DNA from: Bacteroides gallinarum DSM 18171 = JCM 13658
Lineage (GTDB): Bacteria > Bacteroidota > Bacteroidia > Bacteroidales > Bacteroidaceae
Reading direction: 5' to 3'
DNA length: 64,000 nt
Assembly (NCBI RefSeq): GCF_000374365.1
Contig: NZ_KB894119.1
Span: 81,677-145,676, forward strand
Shown: piece by piece, positions 54,925 through 64,000 of the stretch
Layout of the letters: every line of letters starts with the position of its first letter
Numbering within the stretch: position 1 is the stretch's first letter
Made by a program: the position numbers and the translations under genes
The notes under the pieces: model-generated
What the model was told of the DNA's origin: nothing
Databases searched by the model: none
The model's input: only the letters and a program-made list of their open reading frames with translations

Positions 54925-55233
54925 ATGATACACTTGGAATATTACCTGATAGTCTCGGCTATCATGTTTTTCGCCGGCATCTACGGGTTCTTCACCCGCC
55001 GCAACACACTGGCGATATTAATCTCGATAGAGTTGATACTGAATGCCACGGACATCAACTTCGCGGTATTCAACCGTTTCCTGTTTCCCGGCGGACTGGA
55101 AGGCTACTTCTTCGCGCTGTTCTCCATTGCCATTTCAGCGGCGGAAACGGCGGTGGCTATCGCTATCATGATTAATATTTACCGTAACATCCGTTCTATC
55201 CAGGTAAACAAGCTGGACGAACTCAAATGGTAA
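54925..55233 (+). CDS. nuoK: Complex I subunit K
   Basis: This 102-residue membrane protein has three spans. It has the conserved Glu residues of NuoK/ND4L in ISIELILNATDINFAVF and AISAAETAVAIAIMI. The start ATG (MIHLEYY) follows a 7-bp repeat run that leaves no obvious ribosome binding site. Confidence 0.95.
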   Translation: MIHLEYYLIVSAIMFFAGIYGFFTRRNTLAILISIELILNATDINFAVFNRFLFPGGLEGYFFALFSIAISAAETAVAIAIMINIYRNIRSIQVNKLDELKW

Positions 55234-55323
55234 CCGTCGAATCAGAAATTGAAAATTAAATATTAAAAGAGAGGCGGAGCTTCGTTTCACAATCCCCGGC
55301 TCTCGATTCTCAATTCAGAAATT

Positions 55324-57231
55324 ATGGAATATACGATTCTAATCCTTCTTCTTCCGTTGTTCTCCTTCCTCGTCTTAGGACTGGGAGGCAAATGGATGTC
55401 GCACCGTACCGCCGGATTCATCGGTACGGCGGTGCTGGGCGCGGTGGCGGTGCTCTCCTACTTCACCGCAATACAGTACTTCACCGCCCCCCGGCTGGCA
55501 GACGGCACATATGCCGCACTGATGCCCTATAACTGCACATGGCTGCCGTTTACGCCGTTGCTCAGCATCGATTTGGGTATCCTGCTCGACCCCATATCGG
55601 TAGTGATGCTGATTGTCATAAGCACCGTTTCGTTCATGGTACACCTCTACTCTTTCGGTTATATGAAAGGGGAACGCGGTTTCCAGCGTTACTACGCTTT
55701 CCTCTCGCTTTTCACCATGTCCATGCTGGGGCTGGTGGTGGCAACCAACATCTTCCAGATGTACCTGTTTTGGGAGTTGGTGGGTGTTTCCTCCTACCTG
55801 CTGATTGGCTTCTACTATACGAAACCCGCAGCAATTGCTGCCAGCAAGAAGGCATTCATCGTCACCCGTTTCGCCGACCTGGGTTTCCTGATAGGTATTC
55901 TGGTTTACGGTTATTATGCCGGGACTTATACCTTCCAGCCCAATGAAATGACATTGCTGAAAGGCGGCGCCACGATGATTCCGCTGGCATTGGGGCTGAT
56001 GTTCATCGGCGGCGCCGGAAAGAGCGCCATGTTCCCGCTGCACATCTGGCTGCCCGATGCAATGGAAGGCCCTACTCCGGTCAGCGCACTTATTCACGCT
56101 GCTACCATGGTGGTGGCAGGCGTATACCTGGTGGCACGCATGTTCCCGCTGTTCATCGACTATGCACCCCATGTACTGCACCTGGTAGCCTACGTAGGCG
56201 CATTCACCGCATTCTATGCCGCCAGTGTGGCGTGCGTACAGAGCGACATCAAGCGTGTGCTCGCCTTCTCCACTATCTCGCAGATAGGCTTCATGATGGT
56301 GGCGCTCGGCGTATGCACCTCCATGAACCCGCACGAAGGCGGACTGGGCTATATGGCAGGCATGTTCCACCTGTTCACACATGCCATGTTCAAGGCACTG
56401 CTGTTCCTCGGGGCAGGTAGCATCATCCATGCGGTACACAGCAACGAAATGTCCGCTATGGGCGGCCTGCGCAAATACATGCCGATTACACACATCACCT
56501 TCCTGATAGCCTGCCTTGCCATTGCCGGTATCCCTCCGTTCTCTGGATTCTTCTCCAAAGACGAGATACTCACCGCCTGCTTCCAGTTCAGCCCCGCAAT
56601 GGGTTGGATAATGACGGTGATTGCCGCAATGACAGCGTTTTACATGTTCAGGCTGTATTACGGCATTTTCTGGGGAAGCGAAGCATCCCGGCAGGAAGCC
56701 GCAGGTCACGACGGCCATGCCCACACCCCCCACGAAAGCCCGCTGACAATGACCGTTCCCCTGATGTTCCTCGCACTGGTTACAGTGGTTGCCGGGTTCA
56801 TTCCTTTCGGGCACTTCGTCAGCTCGGACGGCACAGCCTATACCATTCACCTCGACTGGGGAGTAGCGGGTACGAGCATCGCTATCGCCGTTATCTCCAT
56901 AGCGTTGGCTACCTATATGTACAAAGGCTCCAAGCAACCGGTTGCCGATGCGCTCGCCCGCCGCTTCAAAGGTTTGTGGACGGCTGCCTACCACCGCTTC
57001 TATATAGATGAAATCTACCAGTTCATCACCCACCGTATCATCTTCGGGTGCATCAGCCGCCCTATCGCGTGGTGGGACCGCCATGTGGTAGACGGCTTCT
57101 TCGACTTCCTCGCCTGGGGCGCCAATGCCACGAGCGATGAGATACGCGGCCTGCAAAGCGGACGCATCCAGCAATACACACTCGTATTCCTGTTGGGTAC
57201 GCTCGTACTGATACTGCTGCTGTTGCTATAA
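55324..57231 (+). CDS. nuoL: Complex I subunit L, antiporter-like
   Basis: This 635-residue membrane protein has the 14-helix antiporter-like core and the long lateral helix at the C-terminus. FGKSAMFPLHIWLPDAMEGPTPVSALIHAATMVVAG-type sequence (here beginning GGAGKSAMFPLHIWLPDA) is the family signature with the proton-path Lys and His. It is the distal proton pump of the membrane arm. Confidence 0.96.
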   Translation: MEYTILILLLPLFSFLVLGLGGKWMSHRTAGFIGTAVLGAVAVLSYFTAIQYFTAPRLADGTYAALMPYNCTWLPFTPLLSIDLGILLDPISVVMLIVISTVSFMVHLYSFGYMKGERGFQRYYAFLSLFTMSMLGLVVATNIFQMYLFWELVGVSSYLLIGFYYTKPAAIAASKKAFIVTRFADLGFLIGILVYGYYAGTYTFQPNEMTLLKGGATMIPLALGLMFIGGAGKSAMFPLHIWLPDAMEGPTPVSALIHAATMVVAGVYLVARMFPLFIDYAPHVLHLVAYVGAFTAFYAASVACVQSDIKRVLAFSTISQIGFMMVALGVCTSMNPHEGGLGYMAGMFHLFTHAMFKALLFLGAGSIIHAVHSNEMSAMGGLRKYMPITHITFLIACLAIAGIPPFSGFFSKDEILTACFQFSPAMGWIMTVIAAMTAFYMFRLYYGIFWGSEASRQEAAGHDGHAHTPHESPLTMTVPLMFLALVTVVAGFIPFGHFVSSDGTAYTIHLDWGVAGTSIAIAVISIALATYMYKGSKQPVADALARRFKGLWTAAYHRFYIDEIYQFITHRIIFGCISRPIAWWDRHVVDGFFDFLAWGANATSDEIRGLQSGRIQQYTLVFLLGTLVLILLLLL

Positions 57232-57299
57232 CAGGCAACGGCGACCGACAACCGATTTACCGACTAATGAAACAATAACAATTAATACACAATATAAAG

Positions 57300-58781
57300 A
57301 TGAATTTCTTATCCATATTCGTACTCATCCCCTTGCTGATGTTGCTGGGTCTCTGGCTCAGCCGCAACATAGCACAGATACGTGCGGTGATGACGGCCGG
57401 CGCCTCGGCGTTGCTTATCGCTGCCGTCGGACTGACCGTCGCCTACCTGCAAGCCCGTCATGGCGGCGCTACGGATGAAATGCTGTTCTGCGCCGACGTA
57501 GCCTGGTATCCCGCCCTCAACATCCACTATTCCGTGGGAGTAGACGGCATCTCGGTAGCCATGCTGCTACTTTCGGCGATAATCGTCTTTACCGGCACAT
57601 TCGCTTCCTGGCGCCTGCAACCGCTGACAAAAGAATATTTCCTTTGGTTCACCCTGCTCTCAATGGGCGTATTCGGGTTCTTCATCTCCACCGACCTGTT
57701 CACCATGTTCATGTTCTACGAAGTAGCCCTTATCCCGATGTACCTGCTTATCGGCGTATGGGGCTCGGGACGAAAAGAATATGCCGCCATGAAGCTGACG
57801 CTGATGCTCATGGGCGGTTCCGCCTTCCTGTTAATCGGAATTCTGGGTATCTACTTCGGTAGCGGCGGTACGACCATGAACCTGCTGGAGATAGCCCAAT
57901 TGCACAACATCCCTATCGAGCAGCAGCGCATCTGGTTCCCGCTTACCTTCCTCGGTTTCGGCGTACTGGGCGCCCTGTTCCCGTTCCACACATGGAGTCC
58001 CGACGGCCATGCATCCGCACCCACCGCCGTTTCCATGCTGCATGCCGGCGTGCTGATGAAGTTAGGCGGCTACGGATGTTTCCGCATCGCCATGTACCTG
58101 ATGCCCGAAGCCGCACAGGAGTTAGGCTGGATATTCCTCATACTGACTGGTATCTCCGTAGTGTACGGAGCCTTCTCCGCCTGCGTGCAGACCGACCTGA
58201 AATACATCAACGCCTATTCCTCCGTATCGCACTGCGGCCTGGTGCTGTTCGCTATCCTGATGATGAACCGGACGGCATGCACCGGTGCGGTATTGCAGAT
58301 GCTCTCCCACGGACTGATGACCGCCCTGTTCTTCGCCCTAATCGGTATGATTTACGGACGGACGCACACACGCGACGTACGCGAGCTGAACGGACTGATG
58401 AAGATTATGCCCTTCCTGGCGGTATCCTACGTCATTGCCGGCCTTGCCAACCTCGGCCTGCCGGGACTTAGCGGTTTCATTGCCGAAATGACAATCTTCA
58501 ACGGCGCATTCCAGCACCCCGATACCTTCCACCGCGTATGGACTGTCATTGCATGTACGAGTATCGTGATTACGGCGGTTTACATCCTGCGACTCGTAGG
58601 CAAGATACTTTACGGAACCTGTACCGACAAGCACCACCTGGCATTGACCGATGCCACTTGGGACGAGCGTACCGCCGTAATCATCCTGATTGCCTGTGTA
58701 GCCGGGCTGGGTCTTGCCCCGCTGTGGATAAGCAATATGATTGGAGACAGCGTACTGCCGATAACCAACCTATTGGGCTGA
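57300..58781 (+). CDS. nuoM: Complex I subunit M, antiporter-like
   Basis: This 493-residue protein has about 14 spans. FYEVALIPMYLLIGVWGSG and FPFHTWSPDGHASAPTAVSML are NuoM signatures with the key Glu and the broken-helix Lys/His region. It follows nuoL after a 68-base AT-rich gap. Confidence 0.96.
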   Translation: MNFLSIFVLIPLLMLLGLWLSRNIAQIRAVMTAGASALLIAAVGLTVAYLQARHGGATDEMLFCADVAWYPALNIHYSVGVDGISVAMLLLSAIIVFTGTFASWRLQPLTKEYFLWFTLLSMGVFGFFISTDLFTMFMFYEVALIPMYLLIGVWGSGRKEYAAMKLTLMLMGGSAFLLIGILGIYFGSGGTTMNLLEIAQLHNIPIEQQRIWFPLTFLGFGVLGALFPFHTWSPDGHASAPTAVSMLHAGVLMKLGGYGCFRIAMYLMPEAAQELGWIFLILTGISVVYGAFSACVQTDLKYINAYSSVSHCGLVLFAILMMNRTACTGAVLQMLSHGLMTALFFALIGMIYGRTHTRDVRELNGLMKIMPFLAVSYVIAGLANLGLPGLSGFIAEMTIFNGAFQHPDTFHRVWTVIACTSIVITAVYILRLVGKILYGTCTDKHHLALTDATWDERTAVIILIACVAGLGLAPLWISNMIGDSVLPITNLLG

Positions 58782-58831
58782 CGAGAACCGGAAACTTTCA
58801 ATTCATAACATTTAATTCTTAAATTCGACAA

Positions 58832-60271
58832 ATGGATTACTCCCAATTTCTCCTAATGAAAGAAGAGCTGTCGCTGGTAGCGGTCATCGTTATCCTGTTC
58901 ATAGCCGACCTCTTCATGAGTCCGGATGCGCACAAGAATGACGGCAAACCGGTGCTGAACACCATGCTGCCCGTTGCCCTGCTCATTATCCATACGCTTA
59001 TAACCATTGTTCCCGGTCCGGCAGCCGATGCCTTCGGCGGGATGTACCACAACCAGCCGGTACAGAGCATCGTCAAGTCCATTCTCAGCATAGGTACGCT
59101 TATCGTATTCCTCATGGCGCACGAGTGGATGCGCCGCCCCGATACGGCTATCAAGCAGGGCGAGTTCTACATACTGACACTCTCCACCCTGCTGGGCATG
59201 TACCTTATGATTTCTTCCGGACACTTCCTGATGTTCTTCATCGGGCTGGAAACCGCCAGTATCCCTATGGCAGCCCTGGTTGCTTTCGACAAGTACCGCC
59301 ACCACTCCGCCGAGGCGGGAGCCAAGTACATCCTTACGGCGCTCTTTTCCAGCGGCCTGCTACTCTACGGCATCTCGCTGATATACGGCACGGTAGGCAC
59401 GCTCTACTTCGACGACATCCCGGCACGCCTGGACGGAAGCCCGTTACAGATTATGGCGTTCGTATTCTTCTTCTCGGGTATGGGATTCAAGATTTCGCTG
59501 GTTCCCTTCCACCTGTGGACTGCCGATGTTTACGAAGGCGCCCCCAGTACCGTAACCGCCTACCTGAGCGTTATCTCCAAAGGCGCGGCGGCATTCGTGC
59601 TCATGACCATACTCTATAAGGTATTCGCACCGATGTCGGCACAATGGCAGGAAGTGCTTTACTGGGTCATTATCGCCTCTATCACGCTGGCTAACCTCTT
59701 TGCCCTGCGCCAGGAAAACCTGAAACGGTTAATGGCCTTTTCCAGTATCTCGCAGGCCGGTTACATCATGTTGGGCGTTATCAGCGGCACATCGCTGGGT
59801 ATGACGTCGCTGGTATACTATGTACTGATTTACCTGTTTGCCAACCTTGCCGTATTCAGCGTTATCACGATTGTGGCATTGCGTGCCGGCAAGTTCACGC
59901 TGGAGGACTATAACGGGCTGTACACCACCAACCCCAAGCTGGCATTCTTCATGACAATCGCCCTGTTCTCGCTGGCGGGTATTCCGCCGTTCGCCGGTTT
60001 CTTCTCGAAATTCTTCATCTTCGCGGCAGCTTTCGAAAGCGGGTTCCACCTGCTGGTATTCATTGCATTAATCAATACAATCGTATCGCTGTACTATTAT
60101 CTGAAGATTGTAAAGGCGATGTACATCAACAAGAGCGACGAGCCTATCGCCGCTTTCCGCAGCGATAATTACACACGTGCCAGCCTCGTTATCTGTACGC
60201 TGGGCATCGTGGTACTGAGTATTGCCAGTGTAGTATACCAGTCTATCGACAAGCTGTCGTTCGGAATGTAA
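58832..60271 (+). CDS. nuoN: Complex I subunit N, antiporter-like
   Basis: This 479-residue protein has about 14 spans. [41 protein letters not shown] and [18 protein letters not shown] are NuoN/ND2 features. It is the last gene of the operon; an imperfect hairpin (60303-60363) follows. Confidence 0.96.
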   Translation: MDYSQFLLMKEELSLVAVIVILFIADLFMSPDAHKNDGKPVLNTMLPVALLIIHTLITIVPGPAADAFGGMYHNQPVQSIVKSILSIGTLIVFLMAHEWMRRPDTAIKQGEFYILTLSTLLGMYLMISSGHFLMFFIGLETASIPMAALVAFDKYRHHSAEAGAKYILTALFSSGLLLYGISLIYGTVGTLYFDDIPARLDGSPLQIMAFVFFFSGMGFKISLVPFHLWTADVYEGAPSTVTAYLSVISKGAAAFVLMTILYKVFAPMSAQWQEVLYWVIIASITLANLFALRQENLKRLMAFSSISQAGYIMLGVISGTSLGMTSLVYYVLIYLFANLAVFSVITIVALRAGKFTLEDYNGLYTTNPKLAFFMTIALFSLAGIPPFAGFFSKFFIFAAAFESGFHLLVFIALINTIVSLYYYLKIVKAMYINKSDEPIAAFRSDNYTRASLVICTLGIVVLSIASVVYQSIDKLSFGM

Positions 60272-60302
60272 CGGCTATCCTACGGAAATCTACTTTTCTT
60301 AC

Positions 60303-60363
60303 ATCCCCCCTTCACGCTCCTCATCCCTCCGTTTCCGGCAGGGATAGAGAGGGTGAAGGGGAT
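60303..60363. terminator. Imperfect hairpin between convergent nuoN and the AraC regulator
   Basis: ATCCCCCCTTCACGCTC (60303-60319) pairs imperfectly with GAGGGTGAAGGGGAT (60349-60363). An inner pair ATCCCT/AGGGAT adds to it. It lies between two convergent genes, so it can serve both. Confidence 0.5.
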
Positions 60364-60365
60364 AT

Positions 60366-61235
60366 TCATTTCATTATCTGGTTCCTATACTGCGTAGGCG
60401 TCAGCCCCGTTAGTTGCTTGAAGGTACGGTTGAAGTGCGAAATGGAGTCGAACCCGCACTCCACAGCTATCTGCGAAATCTCCATATCACCGATAGTCAG
60501 CAGCTTACACGCATAGCCGATACGCATATCCATTACATATTGCAAGAACGTCTTTTCAGTGACCTCCTTAAAGAAACGGCAAAAGGCACTGCTGTTCATA
60601 TTCGCCATTTCGGCAATCTCGTCCAGCCTGAGAGGACGGGTGTAGTTGCTGTTGATGAACGAAATGATTTTATCAATCCGCTTGTTTCCCGCCGTGGGGA
60701 ACTTCTCGTAGTAACAGGGGCTTGCCAACATCTTCCTCCGGGTAAAGACCGCCAACTCCTGCAATAATTCCAGCAATCCCGTCAGTTGCCCGAAACCCTT
60801 CAGCTCGGGAAAAACAGACATCCTGCCACCTACCGGGCTGTTGCCGGCGGTATGAAAGACAACTCCCCTCTCCGCCTCCTTCAGCAGCAGTCTTATCTGG
60901 TGAAACTGCGGATAATGGTCGAAAGAATACTGCATGAAATTCTCCTCGAACTGGATAATCGTACCCTGAACCCTCAACAGGGAATTGTCGCAGTGATACA
61001 CATCATCGCTCCGCATATAATGGGGCAGGTTAGGACCGAACAATATCGCATCCCCGTCGGAGAACCGCTCTATGGAATCGCCCACAAAACACCGCCCGCA
61101 GCTTTTCTTCACATAGATAATCTCGTACTGGCTGTGGAAATGCCAGGGATACGTAAAGCGGTCGTAGTCGTAATACCGCGCTTTTATCGGATTGGACTCC
61201 GATATCTGGAGCTGTTCGTTTATTATCCGTCTCAT
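60366..61235 (-). CDS. AraC-family transcriptional regulator with cupin sensor domain
   Basis: This is a 289-residue protein. The N-terminal half is an AraC-type cupin (YPWHFHSQYEIIYVKKSCGR, then GDAILFGPNLPHYM). The last 100 residues hold two helix-turn-helix motifs (EIAEMANMNSSAFCRFFKE and IAVECGFDSISHFNRTFKQ). It is divergent from uxuA, and three phased direct repeats lie in between. It is likely the activator of the uxuA-uxuB genes, perhaps responding to a hexuronate. No signal peptide; cytoplasmic. Confidence 0.88.
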   Translation of the reverse strand: MRRIINEQLQISESNPIKARYYDYDRFTYPWHFHSQYEIIYVKKSCGRCFVGDSIERFSDGDAILFGPNLPHYMRSDDVYHCDNSLLRVQGTIIQFEENFMQYSFDHYPQFHQIRLLLKEAERGVVFHTAGNSPVGGRMSVFPELKGFGQLTGLLELLQELAVFTRRKMLASPCYYEKFPTAGNKRIDKIISFINSNYTRPLRLDEIAEMANMNSSAFCRFFKEVTEKTFLQYVMDMRIGYACKLLTIGDMEISQIAVECGFDSISHFNRTFKQLTGLTPTQYRNQIMK

Positions 61236-61367
61236 AACAGTAGCCGTTTACCGTTCAACATCGATACCGCCGGAAGGCACGGAAAGAAGAATCCGTTTTC
61301 CCTATCCTACATACAAAGATACGCAAAGGGAAGATAATAATCTACGGATGTGCGCAAAAATACGCAT

Positions 61368-61418
61368 ATATCCTGCAAATATCCGCTCATATCCGCATTG
61401 TTTTAGTACCTATATTTG
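61368..61418 (+). promoter_or_regulatory. uxuA promoter with three phased direct repeats
   Basis: ATATCCTGC (61368-61376), ATATCCGC (61379-61386) and ATATCCGC (61389-61396) are spaced 11 and 10 bp. TATATTTG at 61411-61418 fits the -7 consensus. The repeats fall on one face of the helix immediately upstream, as expected for an AraC-type activator such as the divergent gene product. Confidence 0.5.
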
Positions 61419-61457
61419 CACCGGATAATCATTTTAAATCATTAATACGAAAGGAAT

Positions 61458-62630
61458 ATGGAAAAGACTTGGAGATGGTTCGGCAAAAAAGACAAGATAA
61501 CGCTCGACATGCTTCGGCAAATCGGTGTGGAAGGCATAGTTACCGCCCTGCACGATGTGCCCAACGGCGAGATATGGACAGAAGAGGCTATCAATGACTT
61601 GAAACAATACATCGAGTCCTACGGCCTGCGCTGGTCGGTAGTAGAGAGCCTCCCCGTATGCGAGGCAATCAAATATGCAGGGGCGGAACGTGAACAACTG
61701 ATAGAGAACTACAAGGTAAGCCTCGCCAACCTGGGCAAATGCGGCATAAAGACCGTGTGCTACAACTTCATGCCCGTTATCGACTGGATACGTACGGACT
61801 TGCAACACCCTTGGGCAGACGGTACATCATCGCTTTACTTCGACCGGGTACGCTTCGCCTACTTCGACCTGCGCATACTCCGGCGCGAGGGGGCGGAAAA
61901 AGACTACACCCCGGAAGAACTGGCTAAAGTGGAGGAGCTGGACAAGACTATCACCGAAGCCGAGAAAGACGACCTTATCGACACGATTATCGTAAAGACG
62001 CAGGGATTCGTAAACGGCAATATCAAGGAAGGCGACAAGAACCCGGTCAACATCTTCAAGAACCTGCTGGCACTATACAAAGGCATAGACCGCGATACAC
62101 TCCGCGAGAATATGCGGTACTTCCTCGCCGCCATTATGCCGGTATGCGAGGAGTACGGAGTGAATATGTGCGTACATCCCGACGACCCTCCTTTCCAGGT
62201 ATTGGGATTGCCGCGCATCGTTACTAACGAAGAAGACATCGCCTGGTTCCTGAACGCAGTAGACAATCCTCACAACGGACTTACTTTCTGTGCCGGCTCG
62301 CTCAGTGCGGGAGAACACAACGACACCCGCGAGCTCGCCCGGAAGTTCGCATCGCGCACTCATTTCGTACACCTGCGCAGCACCGCAGCCATGCCGGGCG
62401 GAAACTTCATAGAAAGCTCCCACCTCACGGGACGCGGACACCTTATCGACCTAATCCGCATCTTCGAGAAAGAGAACCCCAACCTGCCCATGCGGGTAGA
62501 CCACGGGCGGATGATGTTGGGCGATGAGGACAAAGGATACAATCCCGGCTACTCGTTCCACGGCCGTATGCTGGCACTGGCACAGGTAGAAGGCATGATG
62601 GCAGTAGTACAGGACGAAATGAAAGGGTGA
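61458..62630 (+). CDS. uxuA: Mannonate dehydratase
   Basis: This is a 390-residue UxuA. MEKTWRWFGKKDKITLDMLRQIGVEGIVTALHDVPNGEIW is the family N-terminus and VCVHPDDPPFQVLGLPRI-type sequence (here CVHPDDPPFQVLGLPRIV) carries metal ligands. It dehydrates D-mannonate to 2-keto-3-deoxygluconate in glucuronate catabolism. The reductase gene that makes mannonate follows, so the pair converts fructuronate to KDG. Confidence 0.95.
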   Translation: MEKTWRWFGKKDKITLDMLRQIGVEGIVTALHDVPNGEIWTEEAINDLKQYIESYGLRWSVVESLPVCEAIKYAGAEREQLIENYKVSLANLGKCGIKTVCYNFMPVIDWIRTDLQHPWADGTSSLYFDRVRFAYFDLRILRREGAEKDYTPEELAKVEELDKTITEAEKDDLIDTIIVKTQGFVNGNIKEGDKNPVNIFKNLLALYKGIDRDTLRENMRYFLAAIMPVCEEYGVNMCVHPDDPPFQVLGLPRIVTNEEDIAWFLNAVDNPHNGLTFCAGSLSAGEHNDTRELARKFASRTHFVHLRSTAAMPGGNFIESSHLTGRGHLIDLIRIFEKENPNLPMRVDHGRMMLGDEDKGYNPGYSFHGRMLALAQVEGMMAVVQDEMKG

Positions 62631-62663
62631 GTATAAAGCGAGAAAGGATAAGTATGGAACATG

Positions 62664-62775
62664 AAGCATAAAATATAAGCACTATACTTTATACCTCATA
62701 CCCTGCATTTCATACTTCATATCTTATGCTCCGTACTTTATACGCCTCCAATTTTATACCTTATACTTTATACAA
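62664..62775. repeat. Degenerate ATACTTTATAC-type repeats between uxuA and uxuB
   Basis: The gap contains many copies of TATACTTTATAC, CATACTTCATA, TACTTTATAC and similar 10-12 base units, with partial inverted copies near 62664. It looks like slippage-prone filler comparable to the heptamer runs elsewhere. Confidence 0.5.
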
Positions 62776-62801
62776 AACTCCAAATAAAAAAGAAGAAGAT
62801 T

Positions 62802-63617
62802 ATGAACGAACAATTCAGTATTGCAGGTAAAGTGGCAGTCATCACCGGTGCGGGTGGTGTGCTGGGTGGCAGCATTGCCAAGTGTTTTATGCAACAAGGC
62901 GCCAAAGTAGTGGCAGTAGACATCCGCCAGGAACAACTGGACAAACGTGTGGAAGAACTGAAAACCTACGGTGAAGATGTAATCGGTATCGTAGGCAACG
63001 TACTGGATATCGCCAGCCTTGAAAAGCTCGCCGACGACATCGTTGCCAAATGGGGACGCATCGATATCCTGCTCAACATTGCCGGAGGCAATATGCCGGG
63101 TGCTACCCTGGCTCCCGACCAGCATTTCTACGACATGGACATCTCCTGCTGGGAAAAAGTTACCAACCTGAATATGAACGGAACCGTTTACCCGTCCCTG
63201 GTATTCAGTAAAGTCATGGCAAAACAAGGCAAAGGATGCATCGTCAATGTATCTTCAATGGCAGCTTACAGCGCTATCACCCGTGTTCCGGGCTATTCGG
63301 CAGCCAAGACAGCCGTTGCCAACTTCACCCAATGGCTGGCGAGCGAACTCGCACTGAAATACGGAGACGGCATCCGCGTCAACGCCATTGCCCCCGGTTT
63401 CTTCATCGGCGACCAGAACCGTGCCGTGCTTATCAACCCGGACGGCTCACTGACCGACCGCAGCAAGAAAGTACTTGCCAAGACCCCGATGAAACGTTTC
63501 GGCGACATCAACGAGCTGAACGGCGCCGTACAATTCCTGTGCAGCGATGCCGCCAGCTTCGTAACAGGCGCACTGCTCCCTATCGACGGAGGATTCAGCG
63601 CATTCAGCGGAGTATAA
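62802..63617 (+). CDS. uxuB: SDR-type D-mannonate oxidoreductase (fructuronate reductase)
   Basis: This 271-residue short-chain dehydrogenase has the NAD(P) motif TGAGGVLGGS (about residues 15-24), NIAGG, catalytic Ser in NVSSM, and YSAAK. Although unrelated in fold to enterobacterial UxuB, this SDR group is regularly paired with uxuA in Bacteroidetes and reduces fructuronate to mannonate. That assignment rests mainly on the gene neighbour; gluconate-5-dehydrogenase-like activity is the alternative. Confidence 0.8.
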   Translation: MNEQFSIAGKVAVITGAGGVLGGSIAKCFMQQGAKVVAVDIRQEQLDKRVEELKTYGEDVIGIVGNVLDIASLEKLADDIVAKWGRIDILLNIAGGNMPGATLAPDQHFYDMDISCWEKVTNLNMNGTVYPSLVFSKVMAKQGKGCIVNVSSMAAYSAITRVPGYSAAKTAVANFTQWLASELALKYGDGIRVNAIAPGFFIGDQNRAVLINPDGSLTDRSKKVLAKTPMKRFGDINELNGAVQFLCSDAASFVTGALLPIDGGFSAFSGV

Positions 63618-63656
63618 CCGCTAAAGAAGTTTCTCATTAGAAAAATGCACAAGCAA

Positions 63657-63792
63657 AAGAGGAGATATGTCAAGACTCTTTTTCACCACAAATTATGCGG
63701 ATTCGTACGGATTGAAATTAAATAATTGGTTATCAAGATAAACGGTCTGTAATAATCTGTGTAGTTTGTAGTGAGTCTTGGCATATCCTCTT
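63657..63792. mobile_element. Candidate miniature element with 20-22-bp terminal inverted repeats
   Basis: The left end 63657-63678 and right end 63773-63792 match as reverse complements with a two-base gap and one mismatch (left AAGAGGAGATATGTCAAGAC, right arm reads AAGAGGATATGCCAAGAC when complemented). The 136-bp interval has no coding potential. No target duplication is obvious. Confidence 0.4.
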
Positions 63793-63817
63793 ATTCATAA
63801 TATAGCCGCAAAAATAA

Positions 63818-63872
63818 AATCCCCTTGTTTCAGCTTTATACTATAACAATATGAGCTTAAAACAAGGGGATT
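63818..63872. repeat. Hairpin with 13-bp perfect stem
   Basis: AATCCCCTTGTTT (63818-63830) and AAACAAGGGGATT (63860-63872) are exact complements around a 29-base spacer. Read on the minus strand it is followed by a T-rich stretch, so it could terminate a leftward transcript entering from beyond the window. Confidence 0.6.
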
Positions 63873-63905
63873 ACTCTCGGGACATTCAGTAAATAATATA
63901 AAATC

Positions 63906-63952
63906 AGCCAACTAATTCATACACAAAATATTGCGAATTAGCTGGCTTTTTT
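63906..63952 (+). terminator. Terminator-like hairpin near the window end
   Basis: AGCCAACTAATTC (63906-63918) pairs with GAATTAGCTGGCT (63935-63947) with one mismatch and is followed by six T. It has the form of a rho-independent terminator. Confidence 0.65.
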
Positions 63953-64000
63953 GTATCTTTAGGTATTCCCCCGCAAATAAGGTTTGAAGGCCAAAACGGG

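Larger units (their letters stand above)
63618..64000. other. Gene-free right end of the window
   Basis: These 383 bases contain no supportable gene. They hold a small inverted-repeat element (63657-63792), a perfect-stem hairpin (63818-63872) and a terminator-like hairpin (63906-63952). They may be the edge of a mobile element whose gene lies beyond the window. Confidence 0.5.

Noticed and set aside
55375..57174. 599-codon minus-strand frame
   Set aside because: It is antisense to nuoL; its His- and Glu-rich composition reflects the complementary strand of a membrane protein gene.
62664..62775. Possible riboswitch between uxuA and uxuB
   Set aside because: The sequence is low-complexity repeat of TATACTTTATAC type without a stable conserved fold.
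1..64000. CRISPR arrays, tRNA and rRNA genes
   Set aside because: Scanned for regularly spaced repeats and conserved RNA gene sequences; none seen. The repeats found are short tandem heptamers or isolated inverted pairs.

Overview
The window reads as chromosome of a gut Bacteroides. The signs are several SusC/SusD pairs with hybrid two-component regulators (HTCS), TAnnTTTG-type -7 promoter elements, a MurF-Alr fusion, a NuoCD fusion in a complex I operon without nuoEFG, and few Shine-Dalgarno sequences. I see no rRNA, tRNA or CRISPR array, and no phage or complete insertion sequence.

Left half (1-35.4 kb): a pectin utilisation locus. It opens with the 3' part of a GH95 alpha-L-fucosidase/galactosidase gene and a convergent HU-HIG DNA-binding gene. 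Two transport/regulation modules follow in a roughly mirrored layout. Module 1 has susC1 and susD1 (+), HTCS1 (-) and esterase 1 (+). Module 2 has HTCS2 (+) and esterase 2, susD2, susC2 (-). Module 2 is visibly more AT-rich. Next come a CE7-type esterase, a CE12-CE8 fusion, a cupin resembling KdgF, a second CE8 pectin methylesterase and a GH105 unsaturated galacturonyl hydrolase. The right edge holds a galactitol-type PTS IIC protein without partners, a KduI isomerase with a signal peptide, and an ExuT-type hexuronate transporter. Together these demethylate and deacetylate pectin fragments, import them through TonB-dependent SusC/D pairs, cut unsaturated oligosaccharides in the periplasm, isomerise the unsaturated uronate and move it to the cytoplasm. 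No polysaccharide lyase is in the window, so the lyases must lie elsewhere, perhaps off the left end.

Middle (35.4-50 kb): housekeeping genes. These are a Dna2-like nuclease-helicase, tatC and tatA, murF-alr, a GSCFA-domain protein, dxs, and the potassium uptake genes trkA and trkH, then a small secreted protein of unknown function. Notable non-coding items are a candidate small RNA near 35.5 kb and a 94-base polypurine tract between trkA and trkH.

Right part (50-64 kb): the operon nuoA-B-CD-H-I-J-K-L-M-N encodes a complex I without the NADH-oxidising module. An AraC-family regulator is divergent from uxuA and a uxuB-like reductase, the cytoplasmic branch that turns glucuronate-derived fructuronate/mannonate into KDG. 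The last 380 bases hold no gene but do hold a small element with terminal inverted repeats and two strong hairpins.

The observations I rank highest are: the mirrored HTCS/esterase/SusCD modules; a perfect 44-bp palindrome encoding the last four residues and stop of two convergent, unrelated genes; the combination of secreted KduI and orphan EIIC; and the candidate small RNA.
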